The translations under genes and the position numbers were made by a program. A DNA stretch of 40,974 nucleotides, from positions 1 through 40,974 of the forward strand of contig JANWYN010000116.1 in assembly GCA_025055235.1 (NCBI GenBank), written 5' to 3'. Source of the stretch: Candidatus Roseilinea sp. Its GTDB lineage: Bacteria; Chloroflexota; Anaerolineae; J036; Brachytrichaceae. Below the pieces are notes generated by a model. That model was not told the origin of the DNA. It worked only from the letters and a program-made list of their open reading frames with translations, and did no database searches. Shown here piece by piece: positions 7,458 to 14,635 of the stretch (the first letter of the stretch is position 1; the number at the start of each line of letters is the position of its first letter).

Positions 7458-9195
7458 GGGCCTGGACTCCATTCCCCATCTGGGACTGATAAATCTCGCG
7501 GTAGATCGCACTGTTCGCCAGCAACTGGTCGTGTGTGCCTTGCGCCATGACGCGCCCGTTGTCCAGCACCAGGATGTGATCGGCGCTCACTACGCTGCTG
7601 ATGCGCTGGGCGACCACGACACGCGTCGGCGCAATGGGCCAGGCATCCAGGGCCGCCTGGATCCTAGCCTCGGTGGCCGTATCCACGGCGCTGGTGCTAT
7701 CGTCGAGCACCAGCACAGCCGGCTTCATCAGCAGCGCGCGGGCGATCGCGATGCGCTGCTTCTGCCCGCCCGACAAGTTGACACCGCGCTGGCCCACGAC
7801 GGCATCGTAACCATCCGGTAGGCGACTGATGAACTCGTGCGCTTGGGCCATCTTCGCCGCGGCGATCACCTCGTCATCGCTGGCATCCGGCCGGCCGTAA
7901 CGAATGTTGTCGCGAATCGTGCCGCTGAAGAGCACCGACTCCTGTAGTGCCACGGCGACGGACCTGCGCAGCGTCGCCTGGTTCACCCGGCGTACATCCA
8001 CACCATCCAGCGTCACCCTGCCACCGGTCACGTCGTAGAAGCGCGGGATGAGACTGACCAGGCTGGTCTTGCCGGCGCCGGTCGCCCCGAGCACGGCCAG
8101 GGTCTGTCCCGGCTCGACGGTGAAGCTGACACCTTCGAGCACGGCGTCGCGCCCATCCTTCGCATAGCTGAAGCTGACCTCTTCGAGGGCCAGCCGGCCG
8201 CGCGGTGCGAACGTCGTCAGCGCATCGGGCACATCAGCGACCTCCGGGACGCTATCCAGCACCTCGTTGATTCGTTCGGACGACGCAGCCGCGCGCGCGA
8301 CGCGCACCACGAGCATGCTGGCCTGGATCAACGCCATCAGCGACATGGTCAGATAGTTGATGAAGGCGATGAGCTGGCCGACTTGCAGGTCGCCGGCCCG
8401 GACGCGCACGCCACCGAACCACAGCGCAGCAATGACGCCAGCGTTGAGCAGCAGCATCATCAGCGGCATGGTGACGGCACCGATGCGCACGGCGGCGATG
8501 TTGCGCTCCATCAGCGCGTCGTTGGTCCTGCCGAAGCGCTCGCGCTCATATTCGCGGCGCGCGAACGCCTTGACTACGCGCACGCCGGCCAGGTTCTCCT
8601 GCATCACCGTGTTCAGTGCATCGAGTCGGCGCTGCACTTCGCCGAACAGCGGGAAAGTACGGTTGATGATGACGACCAGCGCGAGGATCACAACCGGAAA
8701 GAGCACGACGAAGACGAGGGAGAGTTGCGGGCTGGTGATGACGGCCAGGATCAGCCCGCCGATCATCAGCATCGGCACGCGCACCATGACGCGCAGCAAC
8801 ATCATCACCAACTCGGTCACTTGCGTCACGTCGTTGGTCAGCCGGATGATCAGGCCGCCGGTCTCCAAGCGGTCGAGGTTGCCGAACGAGAGCGATTGCA
8901 CCTTGCGGAAGAGTGCGCTGCGCACATCGGCACCGAAGGCTTGGCCGGCGCGGATGGCGAACACGGCACAGCCGACGCCGAAGCCCAACCCGGCCAGCGC
9001 TGCGACAACCTGTAACAACCCGGTCGTCACGACGACGCCCAAGTCGCTCTTGGCGATGCCCTCGTCAACGATATGCTCGATCAGGCGCGGCTGCGTCAGG
9101 TCCATCGCCACTTCGAGCACCATCAGTAGCGGCGCCAGCGTTGCCCAAACCCAATATGGCTTGAGGAAGCGTGCGAGTCGCAACGAATCGCGCAT
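7450..9195 (-). CDS. Heterodimeric ABC exporter subunit with degenerate ATPase site
   Basis: Half-transporter of 581 aa with six membrane helices and a C-terminal ATPase domain. Walker A is intact (GATGAGKT, 370-377) and the signature is the consensus LSGGQ (474-478). The catalytic Glu after Walker B is replaced by Asp499 (VLVLDDSTSAVD), and the switch His by Gln530 (VVAQRISSV). These are the substitutions of the degenerate half of heterodimeric exporters such as TM287/288 and BmrCD. The partner (5559-7457) has consensus Walker B and His but a variant signature, so the pair would have one active and one non-hydrolysing site. It begins 5 bases after the MarR stop codon. Confidence 0.93.
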   Translation of the reverse strand: MRDSLRLARFLKPYWVWATLAPLLMVLEVAMDLTQPRLIEHIVDEGIAKSDLGVVVTTGLLQVVAALAGLGFGVGCAVFAIRAGQAFGADVRSALFRKVQSLSFGNLDRLETGGLIIRLTNDVTQVTELVMMLLRVMVRVPMLMIGGLILAVITSPQLSLVFVVLFPVVILALVVIINRTFPLFGEVQRRLDALNTVMQENLAGVRVVKAFARREYERERFGRTNDALMERNIAAVRIGAVTMPLMMLLLNAGVIAALWFGGVRVRAGDLQVGQLIAFINYLTMSLMALIQASMLVVRVARAAASSERINEVLDSVPEVADVPDALTTFAPRGRLALEEVSFSYAKDGRDAVLEGVSFTVEPGQTLAVLGATGAGKTSLVSLIPRFYDVTGGRVTLDGVDVRRVNQATLRRSVAVALQESVLFSGTIRDNIRYGRPDASDDEVIAAAKMAQAHEFISRLPDGYDAVVGQRGVNLSGGQKQRIAIARALLMKPAVLVLDDSTSAVDTATEARIQAALDAWPIAPTRVVVAQRISSVVSADHILVLDNGRVMAQGTHDQLLANSAIYREIYQSQMGNGVQAHA

Positions 9196-9200
9196 CCGCC

Positions 9201-9707
9201 CTACTCCTCACGCGCTGCCTGGCGCGCGGCACGCTCGCGTGCGTTCTCCAACATGCGCTCTACCTGTCCCGCTTCGGTCTGCATGCCCTCGACCAATTCG
9301 CGCAGCAATTTGTGCAGCTTCTCAGCTTTAGCATCGCCCATCGCCTCGAGGCTGCGCCGCAAGGCGTCATAGTCATCAGGGCGAATGCGTGCCAGAAGTT
9401 CGCGGCCTTTTGGCGTGAGCGCCAGCGGCGTGCGCCGGCGGTCGTTGGGGTCGGGCGTGCGGACAAGCAAGCCCTCGGCTTCGAGCTTGTCCACAGCGGC
9501 GACCAGGGTCGAGCTGGAAGCCGGCAGCCGGGCGCTCAGCTCGCTCATGGTGCGGGGCTGCACGTCTAGATGGCGCAACACGGCGACTTGCAGAGCGCTG
9601 GCGTTGGGCCAGACGGCACCGGCGCGCTGCTCGATTTCGCGCACGGCCATCTTGTGGCCGAGCGTGAGCAGTGCGCGGATTTCGTTGATGGTGAGTTGGG
9701 AAATCAT
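9201..9707 (-). CDS. MarR-family transcriptional regulator
   Basis: Winged-helix repressor of 168 aa. The N-terminal dimerisation helix, the recognition region (MSELSARLPASSSTLVAAVD), the wing (LVRTPDPNDRRRTPLALTPK) and the C-terminal helices are all visible, matching the MarR layout. The frame continues to a TTG at 9716, but ATG 9707 is preferred, since the extension would run into the operator palindrome. It lies first in an operon with the two exporter genes, 5 bases apart. By family precedent it represses its own operon until a toxic or lipophilic ligand binds; the palindrome over the promoter supports autoregulation. Confidence 0.93.
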   Translation of the reverse strand: MISQLTINEIRALLTLGHKMAVREIEQRAGAVWPNASALQVAVLRHLDVQPRTMSELSARLPASSSTLVAAVDKLEAEGLLVRTPDPNDRRRTPLALTPKGRELLARIRPDDYDALRRSLEAMGDAKAEKLHKLLRELVEGMQTEAGQVERMLENARERAARQAAREE

Positions 9708-9710
9708 CCG

Positions 9711-9742
9711 ATGCAAATATCTCGTATACGAGCGATTTGTAT
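9711..9742 (-). promoter_or_regulatory. Palindromic operator, probable MarR binding site
   Basis: A 32-bp palindrome, 13 of 16 positions matching between arms, has the perfect 12-bp core CTCGTATACGAG (9721-9732) and AT-rich flanks (ATGCAAAT and ATTTGTAT). It begins 3 bases upstream of the MarR ATG and covers the expected transcription start. Length and placement fit binding of one or two MarR dimers. Binding itself is inferred. Confidence 0.8.
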
Positions 9743-9746
9743 CATA

Positions 9747-9774
9747 ATTATGCAGGTGCGAACGGAATTGTCAA
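9747..9774 (-). promoter_or_regulatory. Promoter of the MarR-exporter operon
   Basis: Minus-strand reading gives TTGACA (9769-9774, perfect), a 16-base spacer, and CATAAT (9747-9752, 5 of 6). The start point would fall at about 9740, inside the palindrome 9711-9742. A bound repressor would therefore block initiation directly. Confidence 0.75.
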
Positions 9775-9790
9775 GGGTCAGATTGTTAGG

Positions 9791-9859
9791 GGGTGTAGCT
9801 GACGCCCATAAATCTGCGCTACACCCGTTTTAGCACAGAGGGCAAGGCGCCCTTGCCCT
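9791..9859 (-). other. Two tandem hairpins after the O-methyltransferase gene
   Basis: First hairpin on the minus strand: AGGGCAAGG with CCTTGCCCT around a 3-base loop (9839-9859), overlapping the stop codon of the methyltransferase. Second: GGGTGTAGC with GCTACACCC (9791-9799 and 9818-9826), loop 18 bases. Neither has a clear U-tract on the minus side; the second is followed by GTTTT on the plus side. Probably a termination or mRNA-end structure. Confidence 0.5.
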
Positions 9860-10514
9860 ATCGCACCACGCCCACGCACATGCCATCGCCGATCGGCACG
9901 AGCAGCGACAGCAAGCGCGGATCGGCGGCCATGCGCCGGTTGAAGGCGCGGATGGCCAGAACAAAATCGCGCTCATCCTCTGGCGGCGATGGGTCCCACG
10001 CTAAGCCATGCGCCGAGGCGTTGTCGCCGACGATCACCCCGCCTTTGCGCACGAGGGCGAGCGCGGCGTCTACGTAGTCCAGGTATTCGGCTTTCTCCGC
10101 GTCAATGAAAGCGAGGTCGAACGGCGCTTCGTTCGCCAGTTGCGGTAGGATCGTTCGCGCGTCGCCCTCACGCACCTCGACGCGATCGGCCAAGCCGGCG
10201 CGGGCGACGTTCTCGCGCGTCGTCTGCGCGTGCAATGGATCGCGTTCGATAGTGATGAGCTTGCCGCCGGGCGGCAGGGCGCGCGCCATCCAGATCGTGC
10301 TGTAGCCGAACAGCGCGCCGACCTCGAGGACTTTCTTCGCGCCGGTCGCGCCCATCAGGATCTGCAGGAACTTGCCCTGCTCCGGCGCGATGTGGATTTG
10401 TGGGATGCCCTTGGCCTCGGCCTCCGCCGGCAAGCGCTTGAGCAAGTCGTCTTCAGCAGCGAACATTTCGACGATGTATGCGTATAGTTCTTCGGTGATC
10501 GGTGTGCCTTTCAT
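9858..10514 (-). CDS. SAM-dependent O-methyltransferase (caffeoyl-CoA / catechol type)
   Basis: Class I methyltransferase of 218 aa, cation-dependent O-methyltransferase family. The SAM-binding glycine-rich loop is VLEVGALFGYSTIWMA. The acidic residue that holds the ribose is in LITIERD. The metal-binding acids are in FIDAEK and GDNASAHG (Asp and Asn). Members methylate hydroxyls of catechol-like or phenolic compounds with a divalent metal; the substrate here is unknown. The start is set at ATG 10514 (MKGTPITEELY), where family similarity begins; the frame is open to a GTG at 10538. It is transcribed divergently from the penicillin-binding protein gene and is probably monocistronic. Confidence 0.88.
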   Translation of the reverse strand: MKGTPITEELYAYIVEMFAAEDDLLKRLPAEAEAKGIPQIHIAPEQGKFLQILMGATGAKKVLEVGALFGYSTIWMARALPPGGKLITIERDPLHAQTTRENVARAGLADRVEVREGDARTILPQLANEAPFDLAFIDAEKAEYLDYVDAALALVRKGGVIVGDNASAHGLAWDPSPPEDERDFVLAIRAFNRRMAADPRLLSLLVPIGDGMCVGVVR

Positions 10515-10542
10515 GCGCCGATCATAGCCCGATCGCACCGGT

Positions 10543-10563
10543 CAGGCCGCTCGGAGCGGTCTG
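10543..10563. other. Inverted repeat in the divergent methyltransferase / PBP intergenic region
   Basis: CAGGCCGC and GCGGTCTG form an 8-bp stem with one G-T pair around a 5-base loop. It lies in the 83-base region between divergent start codons, where promoters for both genes must lie. A TATCAT hexamer at 10581-10586 sits 11 bases before the PBP ATG without a recognisable -35 box. If it is used, the PBP transcript would have almost no leader. Confidence 0.35.
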
Positions 10564-10597
10564 GCCGCCTATGAGTTGGGTATCATTCACGCCTTGA

Positions 10598-13500
10598 ATG
10601 GACGCGAACCACCTGATCCGCATGCGCGAGCGCCGGCGCCGAGCGCGCCGCACCGGGCCGATGCAGCGCATGCTCCAGATCGCCGTGCCCGCGATGGTCG
10701 CGCTCCTGGCGATCGCGATCGCAATCCCCGCGACCGGCGTGCTGGCTGCAGGTGCGATCTACGCCTCGTTCACGCGCGACCTGCCCGACCCGACGCAGAT
10801 CAAGAAAGTCGAGGAAGACTTCCAGACCACGAAGATCTATGACCGCAAGGGCGCGCTGCTGTACGAGATCATTGACCCGACCGGCGGCGACCGGCAGTGG
10901 ACCGAGCTGACCGAGATCTCGCCCTACCTGCTGTGTGCCACGGTCGCCATCGAAGACAAGACGTTCTACGACAACCAGGGGTTCGACCTGCGCGGCATCG
11001 CGCGCGCGTTCGTCGCCAACCTGCAGGGCGGCGCGACGCAGGGCGGCTCGGGCATCACCCAGCAGCTCGTCAAGTCGGTGATCTTGCCACCGGAGGAACG
11101 CGCCGGCCCCGGCCGCACCACCGCCGTCAAGATCAAGGAAGTGCTGCTGGCTGCCGAGATCACCCGGCGCTACTCCAAGAACGACATCCTAGAGTGGTAT
11201 CTGAACACCAACTTCTACGGTAACCTGGCCTACGGCATCGAAGCGGCTTCGCGGGTGTACTTCAACAAGAGCGCGAAAGACCTAACGCTGGCCGAGGCGG
11301 CGATGCTGGCGCCCATCCCGCAGTTCCCCAAGCAGAACCCGTTCGACAACCCGAACGAAGCCAAGTTCCGTCAGTCGCTGGTGCTGGACATGATGGTGGA
11401 GCGCAGCCAGCTCGGCGTGCCCGGCTGCAATGTGACGCAGAAGCAAGCCGCAGAAGCCAAGCTGCAACCACTGCAATACGCGAACCGGACGCAGCGCTTC
11501 AACATCCAAGCGCCGCACTTTTCGGTCTACGCCAAGGACAAGGCCGTGGAGCTGCTCGGCGATCACCTCGGCATCGGCGTGGAAACGGCGCGCCAGCTCG
11601 TCGAGCGCGGCGGGCTGAAGATCTACACCACGCTCGACCTCGATGTGGACAATCAGGTGCGGGCGCTGGCCAACCGGCACGTGGCGACGCTGCAGGCGCA
11701 GGGCCGGAACGTGAACAACGCCGCCGTCGTGGTGATCAAGCAGGATACCGGCGAAATCCTGTCCATGGTCGGCAGCCTGGACTATTTCAACGATGAGATT
11801 GACGGCAAGTTCAACGTCGCCACCGGCCTGCGCCAGCCCGGTTCGGCCTTCAAGCCGATCACCTATCTGGAACTGCTGCGCCAAGGTGCCTCGCCGGCCA
11901 CGCTGTTCTGGGACGTGCGCACGGTGTTCGACACCGGCGGCGGAGAGCCCTACATCCCGGAGAACTATGACCGCAAGTTCCACGGCCCGGTGCGCATGCG
12001 CCAGGCGCTGGCGCGCTCCTACAACATCCCGGCAGTGGATGCGCTCAACCGCGCCGGCATCGGCAGCGTCATCCGGCTGGCACATCGCCTCGGCATCACC
12101 GACCTCGACCGCGGCCTGAATTTCTACGGCCTGGCGCTCACGCTGGGCGGTGGTGAGGTGAAACTGCTCGACCTGACCTATGCCTACGCCACCATTGCCA
12201 ACGGCGGCTCGATGATCGGTGCGCCGCGCCCGGCCTCGCAGAAGAAATTCGGCTATCGCGACCTCGACCCGGTCGCCATCCTGCGCGTCGAAGACAGCAA
12301 GGGCAAGGTGCTCTACGAATACCGCCCGGCGATCAACCCCAACCTGCTGGGGCCGGACAGCGAGCGGCTGACCTACCTGCTCAAGAGCATCATGTCGGAT
12401 CCGCAGGCGCGCGCCGCGGCGTTCGGCTACCCTTCTGTGCTCGATCTCTCCGGCCCACGCCCGGCTGCCGTGAAGACCGGCACGACCAATGACTACCGCG
12501 ACAACTGGACGGTGGGCTTCACCACCGACTTCACCGTCGGCGTGTGGGTGGGCAACACCGACAACAGCCCGATGAGTCGGGGCGTGACCGGCCTCACCGG
12601 CGCTGCGCCCATCTGGCATGACGTGATGGAATACTTGCACGTGGGCCGCGAGATCCGCGACTTCCCGCGACCAGAGGGGCTGATCGAGCGACCGGTGTGC
12701 CAGATAGATGGCTTGGCGCCCAACGGGGTGTGCCCGACGGTGATGGAGTTGTTCATCCCCGGCACCGAGCCGAAGCAGCAGAGCACGATGGTGCAGCTCT
12801 TCCCGATCAACATCGAGACCGGCAAGCTGGCCCTGCCGGGCACGCCGCCGGAGCTGGTGGAGACGCGCCCGATGTATGTCTTCCCGCTGCAGGCGCAAGA
12901 CTGGTATGCCTCGCTGAGCGACGAAGAGAAGGCTAAGACCCCACAAGCGCCGACCGACTTCGACACGCGCTTCGGCGGGCTGATCACCACCGGCGACGTG
13001 GCGATCAGCTACCCGGCTAACAATAGCTATATCAGCGCCGTGTTACCACCGGCGGCCGATCCGAACGCGCCCGTGGATCCCAACAACCCGCCGCCGTTGC
13101 CTCCTCCGGGTATCGTGCAGATTCGCGGCAACGCGCGCGGCGGCAACTGGATGGCGTATCGCGTGTCGTTCGCGCCGGGCTGGTCACCTGCGCCGGAGCA
13201 GTGGATTCAGATTGGCCCCGATCACCCGGAACAAGTGAGCGATGGCGTGCTGGAGAATTGGGATATCACTGCGCTGCCGCCCGGCCAGTACTCCCTCAAG
13301 GTCTCGCGCTTCGAAAGCGACGGCAACGTCGTGGAAGCCGTGACGCAAGTGACGATTGACAACACGCCGCCCAAGATCACGCTTGCGCAGCCGCGCCCCG
13401 GCGAATTCTTCAGCGCCGAAAAGGACGAGTGGGTCACCGTCACTGCTGACGTGCAGGACGATTACTCAATCAGCAAGGTGGAGTTCTTCGTCAACGGCGA

Positions 13501-13645
13501 GTTGTTCGCGACACGAACCGTCGCGCCGTTCACCATCAAGTGGACGATTCGCGCCGGCGGGCGCGTTGAGTTCTACGCAGTCGCTTACGACGGCGCCGGC
13601 AATCGCACCGAGAGCGAGCGCGTGAGCGTGAGCGTCGGACGCTGA
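10598..13645 (+). CDS. Class A penicillin-binding protein (transglycosylase-transpeptidase)
   Basis: Bifunctional peptidoglycan synthase of 1015 aa. A basic cytoplasmic start and one membrane anchor (about residues 28-55) lead to a GT51 transglycosylase domain (catalytic Glu119 in AIEDKTFYD; GSGITQQLVKS follows). A transpeptidase domain has all three motifs: S416-A-F-K419, S474-Y-N, and K626-T-G-T. After the catalytic part come about 300 extra residues: a proline-rich segment (PNNPPPLPPP) and two Ig-like or fibronectin-like modules ending in GRVEFYAVAYDGAGNRTESE. Such C-terminal additions occur in class A enzymes of some phyla and may bind the wall. It is followed 23 bases later by the UbiA gene, suggesting cotranscription. 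The organism therefore builds peptidoglycan. Confidence 0.95.
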   Translation: MDANHLIRMRERRRRARRTGPMQRMLQIAVPAMVALLAIAIAIPATGVLAAGAIYASFTRDLPDPTQIKKVEEDFQTTKIYDRKGALLYEIIDPTGGDRQWTELTEISPYLLCATVAIEDKTFYDNQGFDLRGIARAFVANLQGGATQGGSGITQQLVKSVILPPEERAGPGRTTAVKIKEVLLAAEITRRYSKNDILEWYLNTNFYGNLAYGIEAASRVYFNKSAKDLTLAEAAMLAPIPQFPKQNPFDNPNEAKFRQSLVLDMMVERSQLGVPGCNVTQKQAAEAKLQPLQYANRTQRFNIQAPHFSVYAKDKAVELLGDHLGIGVETARQLVERGGLKIYTTLDLDVDNQVRALANRHVATLQAQGRNVNNAAVVVIKQDTGEILSMVGSLDYFNDEIDGKFNVATGLRQPGSAFKPITYLELLRQGASPATLFWDVRTVFDTGGGEPYIPENYDRKFHGPVRMRQALARSYNIPAVDALNRAGIGSVIRLAHRLGITDLDRGLNFYGLALTLGGGEVKLLDLTYAYATIANGGSMIGAPRPASQKKFGYRDLDPVAILRVEDSKGKVLYEYRPAINPNLLGPDSERLTYLLKSIMSDPQARAAAFGYPSVLDLSGPRPAAVKTGTTNDYRDNWTVGFTTDFTVGVWVGNTDNSPMSRGVTGLTGAAPIWHDVMEYLHVGREIRDFPRPEGLIERPVCQIDGLAPNGVCPTVMELFIPGTEPKQQSTMVQLFPINIETGKLALPGTPPELVETRPMYVFPLQAQDWYASLSDEEKAKTPQAPTDFDTRFGGLITTGDVAISYPANNSYISAVLPPAADPNAPVDPNNPPPLPPPGIVQIRGNARGGNWMAYRVSFAPGWSPAPEQWIQIGPDHPEQVSDGVLENWDITALPPGQYSLKVSRFESDGNVVEAVTQVTIDNTPPKITLAQPRPGEFFSAEKDEWVTVTADVQDDYSISKVEFFVNGELFATRTVAPFTIKWTIRAGGRVEFYAVAYDGAGNRTESERVSVSVGR

Positions 13646-13668
13646 CCGGCATCACACCCTAAATCCCC

Positions 13669-14604
13669 ATGAACTCGAAGATCCTGAACGCACCACGCGT
13701 GTGGTATCGCTGGATACGCCGCCCGGCCAAGGGGCTGCTCCAGCTCACGCGCTACAAGGAATACGTCCTATTCGTCACCGTCACCACGCTGCTGGGCGCC
13801 AAGCTGGGCGGCGGCACGTTCGACCATCGTCTGCTCATCGTCCTGGTCGCGAACATCCTGGTGGTGGGCTTCGCCTTCATGTACAACGACGTGGAGGACG
13901 CGCCGGATGACGCGCTGGACGCGAAGAAGGCGCGGCGTAACCCGATCAGCGCCGGCATGATCTCGCCGCGCATCGGCAAAGCCGCCTGCCTCGTCGTCAG
14001 CGCGCTGGTGCTCGGCCTGTATGCCATGCTGGGCGGGATGACGCTGCTGCTGGGCGCGTTGTGTCTGGCGCTGGCGTTCCTCTATTCGTGGCGCGTGGCG
14101 CGCCTGAAGGCCGTGCCGGTGGCCGACTTGCTCTCGCACGGCCTGTCGCTGGCCGGGTTGCAGTTCCTATGCGCCTACTTCGCCTTCGACCAGGGCAAGC
14201 CGTATAGCTGGTTGTTCTTCCTGTTCGTGATGCTGATCTCGGTCTACGGCGAGCTGAACAACGAGCTGCGCGACATCGAGGTGGATCGCAAGGCCGGCAT
14301 TCGCCACACCGCCGACCTGATCGGCGTGCGCTGGACGAAGGTGTTGATGGTGGCGTCGCTGGTATGCGCTGTGGTGCTGCTGGCCCTCTTCCTGGCGATG
14401 GAGATGATCCCGCGCTGGCTGCTGATCGTGCCGCTGGTCGTGACGCCGATGCTGTTCGCCGAACAACTGTGGCACCTCATTCGCCGCGAGGCCGATGTGA
14501 TGGATGACCGCGAGGACATGCACGATCCGGCCATCCTGGTCGGCCTGGTCACCTGCGTGGTGTGGTTCGTGGCGGATAAGATGCCGTATGTGCGGTTCTT
14601 CTGA
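13669..14604 (+). CDS. UbiA-family prenyltransferase
   Basis: Integral membrane protein of 311 aa with about eight or nine helices. Both aspartate-rich motifs of the family are present: NDVEDAPDD (73-81) and NNELRDIEVD (197-206). These hold the prenyl diphosphate through magnesium. Members attach prenyl groups to aromatic rings in quinone, chlorophyll, heme or lipid synthesis. Which one this is cannot be told from the sequence; no quinone or pigment genes are adjacent. The start ATG lies 23 bases after the PBP stop codon with only a weak ribosome-binding site, consistent with coupling to it. The convergent flavoprotein gene ends 31 bases away with no terminator visible between. Confidence 0.88.
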   Translation: MNSKILNAPRVWYRWIRRPAKGLLQLTRYKEYVLFVTVTTLLGAKLGGGTFDHRLLIVLVANILVVGFAFMYNDVEDAPDDALDAKKARRNPISAGMISPRIGKAACLVVSALVLGLYAMLGGMTLLLGALCLALAFLYSWRVARLKAVPVADLLSHGLSLAGLQFLCAYFAFDQGKPYSWLFFLFVMLISVYGELNNELRDIEVDRKAGIRHTADLIGVRWTKVLMVASLVCAVVLLALFLAMEMIPRWLLIVPLVVTPMLFAEQLWHLIRREADVMDDREDMHDPAILVGLVTCVVWFVADKMPYVRFF

Positions 14605-14635
14605 TGGTTAACCTGTTCATCCCGTCTTTCTTCGC

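Noticed and set aside
11282..12946. Long open frame (554 codons) on the minus strand opposite the PBP gene
   Set aside because: It is antisense to conserved GT51 and transpeptidase motifs and is rich in His/Arg/Ala, a typical GC-rich shadow of a real gene.
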